This document shows, piece by piece, positions 19,067 to 28,161 of a stretch of 64,000 nt of DNA (the first letter of the stretch is position 1; each line of letters starts with the position of its first letter). The position numbers and the translations under genes were made by a program. The notes beneath the pieces are model-generated. The model was not told where the DNA came from, did not search any database, and was given only the letters and a program-made list of their open reading frames with translations. The stretch lies in contig DAIDIG010000006.1 of NCBI GenBank assembly GCA_027459485.1, forward strand, positions 1-64,000, read 5' to 3'. Source of the DNA: Bdellovibrionales bacterium (lineage in GTDB: Bacteria; Bdellovibrionota; Bdellovibrionia; Bdellovibrionales; UBA1609).

Positions 19067-20058
19067 CCGAAGCCGAACCCAAAAGCCCGGGGCACGAACT
19101 GCGTGCGGCACGCGAGCGACTTGGTCTTTCTGTTCAAGACGTGTCGATCGCGACCAAAATTAATGCGAAGGTTCTCAAGGCGCTTGAAGAAGGTGATCGC
19201 GACGTATTACCCGCAAAGTCATTCGCGCGCGGGTTCATTCGTTCGTACGCGGCGTATTTGAAAATCGACGCCGAGCCCATTCTCACTGCATATAACGATT
19301 TGCGGACGGACTCCGGCCGTGAACGACAAGAATCTGAAGTCACCGCTGGTGGCGAGGCGACACAGGCAGCGGCTTTACCAGCAAAAGCGGCAAAATCGCT
19401 CAGTTCATCTTACGGGGAGCCGTCGATCGCATCGCGAGTCGCGATTTTCGCCGTTATTTTCGTTTTAGTAGGCCTCATCATTTTCGTAAAAAAATTAAAA
19501 GACAAATATGAGCGCGAAAAAATTGCGCCCGCTGTGCCCATTTCGACGACAACCGCGCCACAGAACAGCCCGACGTCACTTGTCGAAACGACTTTGCAAC
19601 ATGGGCCGGTTGCGACGCTCCAACAAGAGCCGATGCCCGATTCGAAACTTGCGGCTAAACCCGAAACGGGTCACGGTGACAAGGTCGCGGTGAAACCAGC
19701 AATTCCGCCAAAGCTAGGGGCCGGGGTAACACCGACAGAGCCGAACAAGAACGTGACACAGAATGCAAAAGCAGTTACGAAACCGACCGCGAAAGTGGTC
19801 GCGAAGCCACCGGTAAAGCCGCATGCCGAACAAAATATCATTATTGAAGCGCTCGATAACGTGGATGTCACGATTCGCGTCGGGCACGAGCCACCACAAA
19901 CGGTTCATCTTGTGCCGCAGGCCGTGCATACGATTAAAGCGAATGACTCGATTGCGCTCGACGTCTCAGACGGCGGGATGGTGAACATCATTCAAAATGG
20001 CCGCGATCGAGGCGTGCCTGGTCAGTTGGGCAAGGCGATTAAGTTAAAGTACCCCTAG
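19063..20058 (+). CDS. RodZ-like protein: N-terminal HTH, single TM, C-terminal DUF4115-like domain
   Basis: GHELRAARERLGLSVQDVSIATKINAKVLKALEEGD...ARGFIRSYAAYL; TM IASRVAIFAVIFVLVGLIIFV. Confidence 0.85.
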   Translation: MTEAEPKSPGHELRAARERLGLSVQDVSIATKINAKVLKALEEGDRDVLPAKSFARGFIRSYAAYLKIDAEPILTAYNDLRTDSGRERQESEVTAGGEATQAAALPAKAAKSLSSSYGEPSIASRVAIFAVIFVLVGLIIFVKKLKDKYEREKIAPAVPISTTTAPQNSPTSLVETTLQHGPVATLQQEPMPDSKLAAKPETGHGDKVAVKPAIPPKLGAGVTPTEPNKNVTQNAKAVTKPTAKVVAKPPVKPHAEQNIIIEALDNVDVTIRVGHEPPQTVHLVPQAVHTIKANDSIALDVSDGGMVNIIQNGRDRGVPGQLGKAIKLKYP

Positions 20059-20087
20059 TGCACAGCTCTTAGGTGGAGCGAGGGTCG

Positions 20088-21317
20088 GTGCGAAAAGTTA
20101 TCTACGCATTTTTGTTTCTCGGGTTTCTTCACGTCGCCTACGGTATATTTGTAAGCCAATGGATATTTGAAGCGTTTGCCCCCGAATCGCCGTCTCACGC
20201 GACCGAACAGAAATTGTTTTACGACTACGCCGGTGTTATGGATGTCCACACCAAAAAAAGCACGGGTAGCGGCGACATCGCGACAATTGTGCAGGCGGCA
20301 TCCGCCGATCACCTCGATTATTTGATCCTCAATGACATGAACGACTTTAAGCCCGATATGACGCTCAATCGGTATTTCGATCGCGTTCTGGTTTTTGTCG
20401 GAGGAGAATACGACTACCTCGATTCCGAACTTCTCAATTTTGATTTTAAAACACTTGACCATCTCGAGGGGCCCGGCCGTTCTCAAACGGCATTTGCCGA
20501 TTTACTTTCGACCGCTGATCGGGATCGAAGCGCTGGATTGCTGATCTTAGCCCATCCGTTGAAGCGCGGCGATCACTGGGACGGCGATTACCCACCGGGT
20601 CTCGACGGTATAGAGGTCTACAATTTGAAGCAGCTTTGGCAGGAGCATTGGCTGCGATCAAAAAGCGCCTTTTTCTGGAGCCTTGCGGATTACCCGTACA
20701 ATTCGATGCTCGCGTATATACGCCTTTTCATTCGCTCAGGCGCTGACCAAGAAATCGCGTTATGGGACCGCATGAATTCAAAACACCCGACGCTCGGGTT
20801 TGCGGGCGCTGATGCCGACGCGAAAATTCGTTTGCCGGGCAATCGGTATTGGGCGATCCCAAGTTATGAAACACTTTTTTCAATCGTAAAAAATCACGTG
20901 TTGATTCGCTCCGAGTTGACCGGTCAGGCAAGCGAAGACCGACAAAAAATTTCCAGGGCGCTCAGACACGGGCAATTCTATTTCAGCCTAGATATTTTGG
21001 CGAATCCGCGCGGGTTCGCGGCCTACGCATTAGATTCGAAAAAAAATGTGATCCCGATGGGGGGAGAGGCGAAAATCACTTCGAGTATGCATTACGTGGT
21101 GAATTTGCCGGATGCGCCGCTCGTGCCATTTCAGACCGTCCTTTATAAGGATGGCCAACCCATTGCCACTTCGAACGATGTTCATACCAGCTATTCAATT
21201 ACAGCGCCGGGCGTTTACCGTTCGCTGGTCCGATTACGAGTGTCGCTACCGTGGCCGGACGGCAATAAATGGATCGACTGGATTTTGACGAACCCTATAT
21301 ATATTCGGGCACGGTGA
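20088..21317 (+). CDS. Membrane-anchored PHP-like (CehA/McbA-type) protein, possibly degenerate
   Basis: GVMDVHTKKSTGSGDI...ADHLDYLILNDMND...LLILAHPLKRG...GLDGIEVYN; likely GTG start 20088. Confidence 0.6.
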   Translation: MRKVIYAFLFLGFLHVAYGIFVSQWIFEAFAPESPSHATEQKLFYDYAGVMDVHTKKSTGSGDIATIVQAASADHLDYLILNDMNDFKPDMTLNRYFDRVLVFVGGEYDYLDSELLNFDFKTLDHLEGPGRSQTAFADLLSTADRDRSAGLLILAHPLKRGDHWDGDYPPGLDGIEVYNLKQLWQEHWLRSKSAFFWSLADYPYNSMLAYIRLFIRSGADQEIALWDRMNSKHPTLGFAGADADAKIRLPGNRYWAIPSYETLFSIVKNHVLIRSELTGQASEDRQKISRALRHGQFYFSLDILANPRGFAAYALDSKKNVIPMGGEAKITSSMHYVVNLPDAPLVPFQTVLYKDGQPIATSNDVHTSYSITAPGVYRSLVRLRVSLPWPDGNKWIDWILTNPIYIRAR

Positions 21318-21600
21318 TAATCATGCCGTCGACCGGTTCAATTTGACAAGCGAGCCGTTCGTGCGGTTCGAAACTTCGATCCTCGGCCATGGCAGCCTCG
21401 ACATCGCCTCGAGGCGGATCAACCGGTTGTGCACCGGCAATTTTTCGCCAGCTTAAGAAGACGCGGCACGTGCCGCAACTGCCCGAGCCGCCACACGAGT
21501 GGTCAAGATCTATTTTATGTTTGAGCGCCAATTCCAAAACGGACTGTTCATTTTTTATGGTGCACTCGATTTCGGACGGCAAGAAATATACGCAACCCAT
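21295..21600 (-). CDS. [2Fe-2S] ferredoxin
   Basis: DHSCGGSGSCGTCRVFL...HERLACQ cysteine motif. Confidence 0.88.
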   Translation of the reverse strand: MGCVYFLPSEIECTIKNEQSVLELALKHKIDLDHSCGGSGSCGTCRVFLSWRKIAGAQPVDPPRGDVEAAMAEDRSFEPHERLACQIEPVDGMIITVPEYI

Positions 21601-21653
21601 CAGCTCTAAATTTTATTTGAAAACCGCGAATTTTGATACTTTACTGAAATTGT

Positions 21654-22274
21654 ATGAGATTTGTTAGCTTCGATCTAGAAACGACCGGGTTTATCGCGGG
21701 CGTCGACCGTATCGTCGAAGTAGGCGCTGTACGGTTTGTGAATGGCCAGCCTGAAGCCACCTTTTGCACGCTTGTCGACCCGGGTGTTGAGATGCCCGAA
21801 GCGGCGACTGCCGTAAACGGTATTTCTAGCGACATGGTTCGCGGCAAGCCGACGATCGAGCGCTTGCTGCCGTCATTTGCCGAGTTTTGCGGCGATGATA
21901 TTTTAGTCGCGCACAATGCGAATTTCGATTTTCAATTTTTGCTTTCTGACATTGTAAAGCTTGAAGCGCCGGCTCCTAAAGGAGTGGTGCTCGACTCATG
22001 CAATATGGCGAGAAAGATTTTGCCGGGACTGCCGAATTACAAGCTTGGCACGCTGGTGAGTCATCTCGAAATACCGTCGAGCAATTTTCACCGCGCCGAA
22101 GAAGACGCGACCTATTGCGGCCATCTCTTCATTCGTCTCATCGAAAAAATGTCAGGCGGATGGAACTTGCCGCCGATCGAAAACTTGATCGCTCTGTCGG
22201 GCAAATCCGAATTGCGCTTTCCGCAAATCACGCCCAAGCCAAAACAACTCGCGCTCGATCTGACCCTTCTTTAA
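21654..22274 (+). CDS. 3'-5' exonuclease, DnaQ/epsilon-like
   Basis: RFVSFDLETTGFIAGVDRIVEVGAVRF, LVAHNANFDFQFL, HRAEEDATYCGHLF: DEDDh motifs. Confidence 0.92.
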   Translation: MRFVSFDLETTGFIAGVDRIVEVGAVRFVNGQPEATFCTLVDPGVEMPEAATAVNGISSDMVRGKPTIERLLPSFAEFCGDDILVAHNANFDFQFLLSDIVKLEAPAPKGVVLDSCNMARKILPGLPNYKLGTLVSHLEIPSSNFHRAEEDATYCGHLFIRLIEKMSGGWNLPPIENLIALSGKSELRFPQITPKPKQLALDLTLL

Positions 22275-22302
22275 TTTCGTCGTAGGTGTACGGATCGCGA
22301 TT

Positions 22303-22323
22303 GTGCGCGCACCGCGCGCGCAC
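22303..22323. repeat. GC-rich inverted repeat between convergent genes
   Basis: GTGCGCGC-ACCGC-GCGCGCAC perfect 8-bp stem; no T-run. Confidence 0.6.
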
Positions 22324-22405
22324 CGCGGTCTCTAGTATTTGCATTTTTGCTCCTGTTTGCCAGAGCGGCGGGCCGGCTTCGCGGTCGATCCAAACCAGGC
22401 CGCGA

Positions 22406-23116
22406 TTATTTATACAAAGAATAGTAGAGATCGTCTGCGGGGGCGATCTGCCCTTCTTTCGGGTCGATGTCGTCGCAGAACCCGACATCTGCGCCGCGCA
22501 CCAGAGCCAAACATTTCGATTCGTTGGCTTCGCCCATTTCGAAAACAGCCGACGTTGCGAGAGCGTCGGCCGCGTGGACGGCGGTGAACTTCAGTTGACG
22601 GCCGAACAGGTCGGGTTGGCCGACAAAGCTTTTAACTCCGCGAAAACCCCAGTACGACAGGGCAATGCCGGTTACTCCACGGCGAAGTGGCGTTGTGTGT
22701 GAATCGGTCAGTATCACGCCTAACTGCTCAACGCGGAAGTGAGCTTTTAACTCACGCCATATTTGCGCCGCCGATTGAAACGGATCTTTCGGATATAAGA
22801 TAAAAAAATCACCGTCGGCATTCGATTCGTCGATGCCGGCCGAGGGGATCATAAGCCCGTGCTTGATCGTGAGCGACACGCCGTAGGGCCCGTCGGCCAA
22901 ATAAACATCGGCTTCTTTTTTGACTAGCGACTTTTTATCGTTCTCAGATTTTGCAACGAGGCGATTCTCAGAGAGAGAAACAATCTTTGAGGTAATGCAA
23001 AGAATATCCCGATTGCGAAGTTCGATCTGACTGGCACGAAGCGAATCGACGATAAAGGGCGCGAGTGACTCCCCAGTTTTGAAAATGCGGGTCTTCAAAC
23101 CTTCAATGGTCAGCAT
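22406..23116 (-). CDS. CofE/F420:gamma-glutamyl ligase-domain protein
   Basis: RNRDILCITSKIVSLSENRLVA...GVILTDSHTTPLRRGVTGIALSYWGFRGV, conserved CofE-fold motifs. Confidence 0.75.
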   Translation of the reverse strand: MLTIEGLKTRIFKTGESLAPFIVDSLRASQIELRNRDILCITSKIVSLSENRLVAKSENDKKSLVKKEADVYLADGPYGVSLTIKHGLMIPSAGIDESNADGDFFILYPKDPFQSAAQIWRELKAHFRVEQLGVILTDSHTTPLRRGVTGIALSYWGFRGVKSFVGQPDLFGRQLKFTAVHAADALATSAVFEMGEANESKCLALVRGADVGFCDDIDPKEGQIAPADDLYYSLYK

Positions 23117-23759
23117 TTTTACCTCGTATCAGATAGCGCCCAAGATAAACAAACGGCGTGTTGACAAACCCTAGCGCCACTTTTGCGCAATAAACTGTGG
23201 CGCCGGCTTTGACAATTTCAAAAACGGGGATGACTCCGCCTAAAAATACAGCCGAAAAAGCGGCTGTGTCGATCAATTGCGAAAGCAGTGTTGCGACGTT
23301 GGTGCGGAGCCATAGCCGCTTACCTTGCGTTCTCTCTTTAACCGACAAGAAAATCGAGACGTCAAAAAGTTGCGACACGAAAAACGCGATGACCGAGGCG
23401 AGAACCATTCGCGGGGCAAGTGAAAACATTTTGGCATAAGCGCTACCGAGTGGCCGATATGGCGACTGCGGCAAAACTCCCCCGAGCCAAACGAAAAATA
23501 TAACAAAAAGTTGCACGGGTATGCTGATTTGAACAGTTTTGTTGGCGGTCGCTCGACCGAAGCAATCGGCAATGACGTCGAGACTTAAAAAAGTGAACGG
23601 AAATACAACAATGCCGGCCGACAAAGTGAGCGGGCCGATCACAACAAGTTTCGAGCCGATCAAGGTGGACGTGATCAGAGCCGCAATGAAAATCGCGGTT
23701 AATGCAATGAGACCTGTCTGCGCGCGAGTGGCGGGCGGGATTTCGTTTGTCATCTTCAA
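23103..23759 (-). CDS. Queuosine precursor transporter family (YhhQ/VUT) membrane protein
   Basis: Multi-TM with FPFTFLSLDVIADCFGRATANKT and LIDTAAF motifs. Confidence 0.85.
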   Translation of the reverse strand: MKMTNEIPPATRAQTGLIALTAIFIAALITSTLIGSKLVVIGPLTLSAGIVVFPFTFLSLDVIADCFGRATANKTVQISIPVQLFVIFFVWLGGVLPQSPYRPLGSAYAKMFSLAPRMVLASVIAFFVSQLFDVSIFLSVKERTQGKRLWLRTNVATLLSQLIDTAAFSAVFLGGVIPVFEIVKAGATVYCAKVALGFVNTPFVYLGRYLIRGKNADH

Positions 23760-25384
23760 AAAACGGCCGCGTTGGCGATCGGCATACGTCGGCCCTGCCC
23801 GAACGAGTGCGCACGAACCTTCAATATGGGCGGTGACTGCCAGCGTTTGAATTCGCTTTTGACCAAAGCACTAATAAGAAACTTGTCTGATGAGGATTTT
23901 GCGGCCAGCGAATTTTCTACAAGTCGTACGACGCTCTCGTCGAGTTGGTCGTACGGCGGAAGTGTATCGGTGTCGCGCTGATTCGGGCGAAGCTCGGCTG
24001 TCGGTGCTCTTTCGATGATCCCGGTTGGGATCACTTCACGCTCGCAATTTAGATATTTTGCGAGTTGATAAACATCCCGCTTGAGTAGATCACCGATGAC
24101 CGAAAGCCCGCCGCACAAATCCCCGTAAAGAGTGCCATATCCCGCGGCCAATTCAGATTTGTTTGTTGTATTGAGTAAAAGCGAGCTTTTCGCATTGGCA
24201 TACGCCATAAGTAGCGTGCCGCGAATACGGGCTTGAAGGTTTTCGTGCACAAGGCCGAACTGTTCGATGCCGAGTTGTTTTTTTAAAGCATCTGCGAAGG
24301 CGGCGTATTCCGACTCAATTGTCATCGTTTTCAGTTCAATACCGAGGTTTTTTGCAAGCTTTGTCGCATAATCAAAACTCTCAGCCGAGCTGAACGGGCC
24401 GGGCAAGGCGAGCGCCGTTACATTTTTTGCCCCCAGTGCCTCGACGGCAATGCACGCGACGACGGCCGAATCGATACCGCCGCTTAAACCGAAATGGGCG
24501 CGCTCTAGCCCCGTCTTGCGAAGAAAGTCTCGGACACCTAAAACAAGCGCATTGTTTAAACTTTCAATACCTTGTTTGGCAATTTTCACCTTTTTCTGAC
24601 GGTCCGACTTCAAATCCACGATCTGAAGATCTTCACGAAAGTGTGGGCAATGGGCTATCACCGTGCCCTTTTCGTTTATAGCAAAACTGCCGCCGTCGAA
24701 GATGAGCTCGTCCTGACCGCCGACCATGTTCACGTAAACCATCGGCGATTTGAAGTATCGAGCTGTCGCGCGAGTCATCGCCAACCTGTGCGGCCACTTG
24801 TTTTGAAAAAACGGTGAAGCGCTCAAATTCAAAATTAAATCGACAGCACCTCGGTGAATGCGCCGAAGGGGATTTTCGTCGTAATATGACGATCGCTTTT
24901 GGCCAACCATTGGCCACGCCCAAATGTCTTCACAAATTGTGATGAGGATCTTTTGGCCTTTAAACGAAATAATATTACGTGTGACATCGCCGGGCTCTAT
25001 ATGTCGAGCGTCGTCAAATACATCGTACGTCGGCAATAGGGTTTTATTGAAGAACCGCATTCGCCCGTTGTGAAATGCGACGGCCGAATTGAAATACGGT
25101 TTGCCGACACGCCGCCTATTTAGAGTAAATGCACCGAACAAAACCAGAATATTCTTCGGCAATTTTCGGCAAATTTTGCGAAGAGCTATAAGTTCGGCTT
25201 GTACAACAGTTGGGCGCCCAAGAAGGTCCATCGGATGATAACCGAAAAGCGTTGCTTCGGGGAAGACGACGATGTCGGCGCCCTGTTCTTTCGCCTGTTT
25301 GCTAAAAACTAAAATTTTTTCGGCGTTAGCTTCAAAGTGTCCGACGTGAGAGTTGATCTGGGCTAGCGCTATTTTCATTGTCAT
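23756..25384 (-). CDS. nadE: Glutamine-dependent NAD+ synthetase
   Basis: N-terminal nitrilase domain (KIALAQINSHVGHFEANAEKI) plus C-terminal synthetase (FGLSGGIDSAVVACIAVEALG). Confidence 0.96.
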   Translation of the reverse strand: MTMKIALAQINSHVGHFEANAEKILVFSKQAKEQGADIVVFPEATLFGYHPMDLLGRPTVVQAELIALRKICRKLPKNILVLFGAFTLNRRRVGKPYFNSAVAFHNGRMRFFNKTLLPTYDVFDDARHIEPGDVTRNIISFKGQKILITICEDIWAWPMVGQKRSSYYDENPLRRIHRGAVDLILNLSASPFFQNKWPHRLAMTRATARYFKSPMVYVNMVGGQDELIFDGGSFAINEKGTVIAHCPHFREDLQIVDLKSDRQKKVKIAKQGIESLNNALVLGVRDFLRKTGLERAHFGLSGGIDSAVVACIAVEALGAKNVTALALPGPFSSAESFDYATKLAKNLGIELKTMTIESEYAAFADALKKQLGIEQFGLVHENLQARIRGTLLMAYANAKSSLLLNTTNKSELAAGYGTLYGDLCGGLSVIGDLLKRDVYQLAKYLNCEREVIPTGIIERAPTAELRPNQRDTDTLPPYDQLDESVVRLVENSLAAKSSSDKFLISALVKSEFKRWQSPPILKVRAHSFGQGRRMPIANAAVF

Positions 25385-25739
25385 GAATGGGGATCCTGCC
25401 CGCGTACCCACTGTTATAATCGTGCCAATACTCGACGCGAGTTTCGGGATACTTCCAGCAGTAATACCCCTGGCCGTTATCGATGTCCACTAGCCATAAG
25501 CCCTTGGGTATACCGCCGAGTTTGCGAATCTTGCCGTTCCACTCATCGATCAGTTTTTGTATCTGACTTTCGATATCGTTAGCTGCTTGCCGGTCGTTCG
25601 GTGGCAGACTTTCAAGTTGCTCGACCAAGGCGTTCACTTGTTGGCTGTATTTATGGGTGACTTGATTGAGTATGCGAACGAGATCCGTGGCCTCGTCTAA
25701 ACCAAACGGCCCTTGCCTTGAGAAATTAAATACATCCAC
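25332..25739 (-). CDS. DUF2203-like protein
   Basis: FGLDEATDLVRILNQVTHKY...GGIPKGLWLVDIDNGQGYYCWKYPE; overlaps nadE start. Confidence 0.65.
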   Translation of the reverse strand: MDVFNFSRQGPFGLDEATDLVRILNQVTHKYSQQVNALVEQLESLPPNDRQAANDIESQIQKLIDEWNGKIRKLGGIPKGLWLVDIDNGQGYYCWKYPETRVEYWHDYNSGYAGRIPIHDNENSASPDQLSRRTL

Positions 25740-25814
25740 CCGATGCCCCCCTACCAGTTTTGGCTTAAACCGATTGCTACGTGCGGTTCAACTAATTAAA
25801 GGTACACCTATAAA

Positions 25815-26630
25815 TTATTCAAGGGACTTTGTGACCTGCAAGATTTGCCCGCCGATAAAAATAACAATCGCGATCAGCATAACGGCGATAATTATATAAC
25901 GAATAAATTTTGTAAAACTTAACCCTCCAGTATTTGTGCTTTTTTGCACAGAAGCAATTGTGCGCGTGGCTTTGATAAGCGGCGGAGCGCCTGATTTATT
26001 TTTCGCCTTAGATAAAGCGCTATGCGCAATGGGAATTTTGGTCTTCTTTGGCCTGTCGGTGAGGCCACCGTCGTCGTAAATGCCTTCGCTTTCGGCGAGC
26101 GGGATGCGAATGACCCGCCCATTGTCGCCCCCTTCGAGGTCGGTAAGCGCATCGCCGCCCAATTGATCTTGGCTAGATGACCCCTTGCCGTTTTGATTGT
26201 TCGGCGGAGTGGCGGGCACAAGGCTCGGGGATTGCCCAAACGTGATACTTGTGCCGTTTGCGGGCAGCATTGTGAGATTTCCGTTGCCGTTCGGCGGGCC
26301 GACCGGAGCCGCATTGCTTTGCGACGTCGATGACGCGGCAGCTGGCCCCGTGTTTGGCCCTGTCGCGTTGCCGGCTACTGGCGGCCGACCGTTGGCGAGC
26401 GAGAAAGATTGAAATTGGCTGTTGCAGCTGCCAGGGTCGTAATTTTGTTGAGCGTCGAGGCTCGGCAGTTCACCTGTTTCGATTAAGCAGGCGAGGTATT
26501 GACCGAAGTAGCCTTGGGCAAAATTTTGAAAGGCCGAGTCGAACTGATAAATAACGCCCAGGATGATCGCGATCACCACCACAAGTAAAAGAATATACTC
26601 AATTGTCGCCTGGCCTTTTTGCCCTCTCAC
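25815..26630 (-). CDS. Flp/TadE-like pseudopilin with long Gly/Asn/Pro-rich region and C-terminal TM (GTG start)
   Basis: Class III prepilin-like N-terminus GQKGQATIEYILLLVVVIAIIL; C-terminal FIRYIIIAVMLIAIVIFIGGQIL. Confidence 0.7.
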   Translation of the reverse strand: MRGQKGQATIEYILLLVVVIAIILGVIYQFDSAFQNFAQGYFGQYLACLIETGELPSLDAQQNYDPGSCNSQFQSFSLANGRPPVAGNATGPNTGPAAASSTSQSNAAPVGPPNGNGNLTMLPANGTSITFGQSPSLVPATPPNNQNGKGSSSQDQLGGDALTDLEGGDNGRVIRIPLAESEGIYDDGGLTDRPKKTKIPIAHSALSKAKNKSGAPPLIKATRTIASVQKSTNTGGLSFTKFIRYIIIAVMLIAIVIFIGGQILQVTKSLE

Positions 26631-26652
26631 TTGAACACTCCTTCAGTTTAGC

Positions 26653-26706
26653 TCTTCGGCCGAAGAAATTAGAAAAGTTAAATGCGTCTCATTCTGAGAC
26701 GCATTT
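26653..26706. promoter_or_regulatory. Two perfect palindromes in the divergent intergenic region upstream of the pilin genes
   Basis: TCTTCGGCCGAAGA (26653-26666); AAATGCGTCTCA-TTC-TGAGACGCATTT (26680-26706). Confidence 0.7.
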
Positions 26707-26783
26707 TCATGAAAATTTGCGAATTTATTGGCCGAGTCTCATAATGAAATAGGCGCAATTTTTTCCCGTCACCGCAAAACGCT

Positions 26784-26810
26784 TATAGTTTTTATTGGTT
26801 TTGCCGATGG
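26784..26810 (+). promoter_or_regulatory. Candidate sigma28 (FliA) promoter TATAGTTT-N11-GCCGATGG upstream of Flp pilin
   Basis: 13/16 match to TAAAGTTT-N11-GCCGATAA with exact spacing. Confidence 0.55.
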
Positions 26811-26831
26811 ATTTTAGAGGGGGAAAACACC

Positions 26832-27038
26832 ATGAGAAATCTCAAAACGATATTCGATTTCATCATCGAGGATGAATCCGGCCAAGGCGCGACTGAATAT
26901 ATTCTTCTTGTTGTCGTAGTCGTTGCGATTGTGTTCGTTTTCAAGCAGCAGATTATGGGATTTATCAATCAGAAGATGCAAGATATCCAGAACGGCATGG
27001 GCCAAATCACAACTGGGGCTGGCGGCTCGGGCGGATAA
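26832..27038 (+). CDS. flp: Flp-type (type IVb) major pilin
   Basis: DESGQGATEYILLVVVVVAIVFVF class III prepilin signal, 68 aa. Confidence 0.9.
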   Translation: MRNLKTIFDFIIEDESGQGATEYILLVVVVVAIVFVFKQQIMGFINQKMQDIQNGMGQITTGAGGSGG

Positions 27039-27131
27039 ATTGAGTTTGGTCGCATCGGCCAGGCTGACGAGTCCGAAAAGTTGCGCATCCTCCTCTAACG
27101 AAAGCGCAAACAATTTGCGCGGGGGTGCCGA

Positions 27132-27350
27132 ATGACAACTGAATACGTACTCATCTTGGCGCTGTACGCCTTTATTTTACTTGGGGCTTTTATACCGGGC
27201 CCCATTCAAACCTTTCAAACTTCCGGACCGCGACTGACCGGTCAGATTGAAAAAGAAATTTCAGTTGGGGGAGCGCCACTCCCGCAAGGCCAGACATTTT
27301 GGAACGCGCTTCAGGTCCAATGGCAAGACCCATCTCAAGGGGGCCCATAA
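27132..27350 (+). CDS. Pilin-like small protein lacking an obvious leader
   Basis: MTTEYVLILALYAFILLGAF; ATG overlap into cpaA. Confidence 0.6.
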   Translation: MTTEYVLILALYAFILLGAFIPGPIQTFQTSGPRLTGQIEKEISVGGAPLPQGQTFWNALQVQWQDPSQGGP

Positions 27351-27868
27351 TGGGGTTTTTCGCAAACGGCGCACTCGCCACAATCGTGCCGAGCATTATT
27401 CTACTCGGCGGCCTCGTCACGGATTTGCGCATGCATAAGATCATGAACCGCTGGGTGGCGGTGTCGATCATTCTTGCACTCGTCAACGCGTACTTGTTTT
27501 ACAGTTGGTCGGGCCTCGAACAAGGTGCCATTGCCGGTGCCATCGTGCTCGTGGTGATGGTGCCGCTCGTTTTGATCGGCGCCCTGGGCGCGGGCGACAT
27601 GAAGCTCTTGTTCGCATTTGCGCTCACGTCGACCTATCAAGAGGTTTTCTCGGTTTTCGTTTTTTCTATTATTTGGGGAGGGCTCATCGGTCTCGGCATG
27701 GCCATTTACCGAGGGCAAGCGAAGCGCCTGCTCGGCAATACTATGAGAATTTTAACTGCCAAACCGCGAGACCCGACGACGTACCACCGCATCCCCTATA
27801 CCGTCGCGCTCGTATTAGGATGGGCGACGTTTTTACTTTTTGGAGTGAGGCAAGGAGGGCTGTTTTGA
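27350..27868 (+). CDS. cpaA: Prepilin peptidase CpaA/TadV (real start 27350)
   Basis: LGGLVTDLRMHKIMNRWV and GALGAGDMKLLFAFAL catalytic motifs (D, GxGD). Confidence 0.9.
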   Translation: MGFFANGALATIVPSIILLGGLVTDLRMHKIMNRWVAVSIILALVNAYLFYSWSGLEQGAIAGAIVLVVMVPLVLIGALGAGDMKLLFAFALTSTYQEVFSVFVFSIIWGGLIGLGMAIYRGQAKRLLGNTMRILTAKPRDPTTYHRIPYTVALVLGWATFLLFGVRQGGLF

Positions 27869-28161
27869 CGCGGCGTTGTTACCAAAAAGCGTCTGGCACC
27901 ATCAGCAGCACCAGCGGGCAGGTGAGCGTTGAAGCTGTGTTGATGTTGACCGTGGTGGTCGCGATCGCGCTCGCCGTATCGAATTACGTGAGTAGCAACG
28001 AGTGGTTTGCAAATCTGGTGAGCGGGCCATGGCAAAGTCTCGCGTCCACTATTCAAAACGGCGTGCCCGACGCGAAAGGCGCCGCGGATTCAGCCGCCAT
28101 GCACCCAAACAGTTATTCACGAGTCGTCACGCCGAAACCGGCGAATTGGCAGATCCAATGA
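27865..28161 (+). CDS. TadE/pseudopilin-like protein (TTG start overlapping cpaA stop)
   Basis: SGQVSVEAVLMLTVVVAIALAVSNYV; TTGA overlap. Confidence 0.65.
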   Translation: MTRRCYQKASGTISSTSGQVSVEAVLMLTVVVAIALAVSNYVSSNEWFANLVSGPWQSLASTIQNGVPDAKGAADSAAMHPNSYSRVVTPKPANWQIQ

